From CAZRCG01 sp964598565 (GTDB taxonomy: Bacteria; Bdellovibrionota; UBA2394), in contig CAZRCG010000003.1 in assembly GCA_964598565.1 (NCBI GenBank), positions 209,494 through 273,493 on the forward strand: 64,000 nucleotides of DNA. The letters are read 5' to 3'. Positions within the stretch are counted from its first letter, which is position 1, and every line of letters starts with the position of its first letter. Of this stretch, positions 62,330 to 64,000 are shown piece after piece. Below the pieces are notes generated by a model. That model was not told the DNA's origin. It saw nothing but the letters and a program-made list of their open reading frames with translations, and ran no database searches. Both the position numbers and the translations under genes were made by a program.

Positions 62330-63416
62330 GGCTCCGCTAAAATCTAAAGTCGCTCTCCACCTTATGGGGGGAGGCGTGACGGGCGCTTATTTTCACTACG
62401 GGGCACTCGCGGCACTCGACGATCATCTGAGTCGAAAGATGACGAGCTTTGATATTTTTACCGGTATTTCGGCGGGCAGCCTCGTGGCCAGCACGACTGC
62501 GGTGGGTTTGAGCCCCCAAGCCGCAATTCATTCGATTGTGAACGAAGAGGGCTCACGGTTTTTTATACGACGGCGAGATATCTATCGCTTTAGCCCCATC
62601 AAATGGATCAACGAGCTCGGCAAAGCCCTTTGGACTTTGTTCTATATCACCTATCTTCATTTTGAAGATCCTCAAGAGGCCCCATCATATTTTTGGGGCT
62701 TTAAAGATGCGCTGCCTGCAGGTCTCTTTTCGATGAAGTACTACGAGCGATGGATTCGTACGACGTTCGAAAAAAATCAGTTTCCTCTTTTTTTCTCTGA
62801 GATTGCCAAGGAGCTCTATATCATTTCGTACGATCTCGAATCAGGTCGTCGTTGTGTCTTTGGTCAGGAACCTTTTCGACATATTCCTTTTTTTAAAGCC
62901 ATTAGTGCATCGTCTTCAATTCCAATATTTTTTGAGCCGGTCGAATTTGAAGGACGTTCCTATGTCGATGGCGGGCTAGGGGATTCGGCCCACTTAGATG
63001 TTTCGGCGCGCGCAGGAGCGAACCTCATCATTGCGCTTAATCCCATGGTGCCTGTGCGAAATGATCTAGAAAGTGTTCGCATTCGCACGGTATTTGAAGA
63101 GAAGGGGCGCATCCGAGATAAAGGGTTCACCTATATTTGGGATCAATGTCTTCGCAACGAAATTCGCCACCGAGTCAATTTGGCGATGAGGCATATGGGT
63201 TATCTGTATCCTAAGGTCGATATTCTACTTATCGAACCCGACGAGAGTGATCCTACGATGTTTCTTTATAATCCCATGGATTTTGAATCGCGTCGGCAGA
63301 TTGTTCAGTTTGCCTATGATCTCACCAAACGAAAGATTGCTGAAAATCTTGAAACCTGGAGTCAAACTCTCGATCGACACCATATCTCGATTGCTGGTTT
63401 AGACCAGTCTCGGTAA
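62322..63416 (+). CDS. Patatin-like phospholipase
   Basis: A serine lipid acyl hydrolase of about 364 residues. The oxyanion motif is LMGGGVTGAYFHYG, the nucleophile Ser is in GISAGS, and the Asp of the dyad is in YVDGGLGDSAHL (DG[GA]). A conserved central region (WIRTTFEKNQFPLFF, YDLESGRRCVFG) is typical of bacterial patatins. GTG 62322 overlaps the lipoprotein stop; GTG 62301 would be a longer start. Confidence 0.88.
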   Translation: MSEAPLKSKVALHLMGGGVTGAYFHYGALAALDDHLSRKMTSFDIFTGISAGSLVASTTAVGLSPQAAIHSIVNEEGSRFFIRRRDIYRFSPIKWINELGKALWTLFYITYLHFEDPQEAPSYFWGFKDALPAGLFSMKYYERWIRTTFEKNQFPLFFSEIAKELYIISYDLESGRRCVFGQEPFRHIPFFKAISASSSIPIFFEPVEFEGRSYVDGGLGDSAHLDVSARAGANLIIALNPMVPVRNDLESVRIRTVFEEKGRIRDKGFTYIWDQCLRNEIRHRVNLAMRHMGYLYPKVDILLIEPDESDPTMFLYNPMDFESRRQIVQFAYDLTKRKIAENLETWSQTLDRHHISIAGLDQSR

Positions 63417-63593
63417 ATCGGTCAGCTACCATGACGGCTGTCGCAGCTTTCTGCAGAATTATCTAGCGGCGAGGATGACGTGGAGGTACTAAAGGGCGGC
63501 TACCTTGGAGGATTGCGATAAGGCGCACCCAAGCTGGGAAGTAAACGCCTCACACGGGTAAACACCAGAAAGAATTTACAATAACCGCATCAC
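63417..63593. other. Intergenic stretch, nothing supported
   Basis: No gene, repeat or terminator is recognised between the patatin stop and the IS3 relic. Confidence 0.4.
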
Positions 63594-63824
63594 CTAAAAA
63601 TAAAGGAAAGAGAGCCCAAAAATCGGGCCGGTTTCCTGGGCTGATTGGCCCACTCGTTTTTCCAATACCGACGGCAAGCCTGCAACAGCCTGCTGTTTCC
63701 ATTTCGAAATAAGATTCACATTGATGCTGTACTTTGATGCCAGCTCTGCCAGGGAATGCTGACCCCTTAGGGCGTCTTAAGCAACTCGAGCCTTTTTATG
63801 GGCATCATGTTTTTTGATAGGCAT
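63594..63824 (-). pseudogene. IS3-family OrfA (helix-turn-helix) broken by a nonsense codon
   Basis: The frame begins MPIKKHDAHKKARVA after the good ribosome site GAGGAG, is stopped by TAA at codon 16 (63777-63779), and continues with the IS3 OrfA core LRGQHSLAELASKYS and ISKWKQQAVAGLPSVLE to a stop at 63594. OrfB is absent, so the element cannot move itself. Confidence 0.85.
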
Positions 63825-63910
63825 AGATATCTCCTCTTTCGTCGTCAGAGGCCCTATCTGGCAACCTAAAAATACCCCACTTTTCTGACCCCATTCTCAT
63901 CCCTATAACT

Positions 63911-63940
63911 CGAATTTTCGTGTCCAGCTTTTGGGGTCCA
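63911..63940 (-). repeat. Probable terminal inverted repeat of the IS3-family relic
   Basis: On the minus strand the 87 to 116 bases before OrfA read TGGACCCCAAAAGCTGGACA, which has the TGG-start and A/G-rich content of IS3-group ends. The opposite end is not visible. Confidence 0.45.
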
Positions 63941-64000
63941 CCACAATCAAAGTCCCATCTTATGCGGACTTCCCGCTGGACAGCCGTGTCCTTGGCCCAA
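63941..64000. other. Window edge, nothing supported
   Basis: About 60 bases outside the IS end with no recognisable feature. Confidence 0.3.

Noticed and set aside
1..64000. CRISPR array, rRNA operon, prophage or replication origin
   Set aside because: No regularly spaced repeats, no rRNA sequence, no phage structural genes and no DnaA box cluster or dnaA gene were seen.

Overview
This 64 kb window looks like a chromosomal segment of a Gram-negative bacterium, most likely from the Bdellovibrionota or a related former delta-proteobacterial lineage. The support is indirect: the gene order queA-tgt-yajC-secD-secF-recJ, a myxobacterial-type PilZ protein, a GldA/GldF/GldG-type ABC operon, matrixin and FN3-like exoproteins with Cys-TM-Arg sorting tails, FadL-type outer-membrane proteins and many lipoproteins. 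No rRNA, CRISPR array, prophage or replication origin was seen.

Layout. 1-12136 is a long rightward housekeeping run: a DsbA-like thioredoxin cut by the window edge, a terminator, a class V aminotransferase and 2-hydroxyacid dehydrogenase pair (probable serine or glyoxylate metabolism), purA, queA, tgt, yajC, secD, secF, recJ and a PilZ protein. 12171-18729 holds a small secreted Cys/His protein, hemJ, an RMD1/DUF155-like membrane protein, an Hsp20 with its own promoter, an HtrA protease overlapped by a lipoprotein gene, and metG; pckA follows. 20642-24718 is a leftward three-gene operon of overlapping genes (FadL-like barrel, large exported protein, lipoprotein) that looks like an envelope system for hydrophobic cargo.

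24819-27500 is the most obviously accessory stretch: a cupin regulator, tRNA-Arg, two different toxin-antitoxin modules each ending in the same ~115 bp element, and small ORF remnants. 27415-33427 has an M3 peptidase, rmuC, an IS5-type transposase relic, an exported GNAT-like protein and thymidine kinase. 33356-43343 is a 10 kb leftward block that reads as one operon: sensor kinase, a response regulator lacking the sigma-54 contact loop, an ABC exporter of the Gld type, DUF4340, DUF1844 and a DegQ-like protease.

43345-52746 has a polyprenol/diacylglycerol-kinase-like protein, an HNH nuclease, an RluA pseudouridine synthase, CvpA, a CPBP intramembrane protease, an M4/M36-like lipoprotein protease, a glycosyltransferase-TPR protein, an unknown membrane protein and a matrixin. 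52696-57582 encodes a 1628-residue protein that is an internal tandem duplication with a sorting tail and a second signal sequence buried in the middle. The matrixin and both halves of this giant protein share a Gly-Cys-(Ser/Gln)-Leu plus TM plus Arg tail, and a CPBP protease (the class that contains myxosortase) lies 5 kb away; this is the best candidate for a poorly described system here. 57669-64000 returns to core genes (eno, coaD, an aspartate aminotransferase, rpmB, rpsR, tRNA-Leu), then a lipoprotein, a patatin and a decayed IS3-family end.
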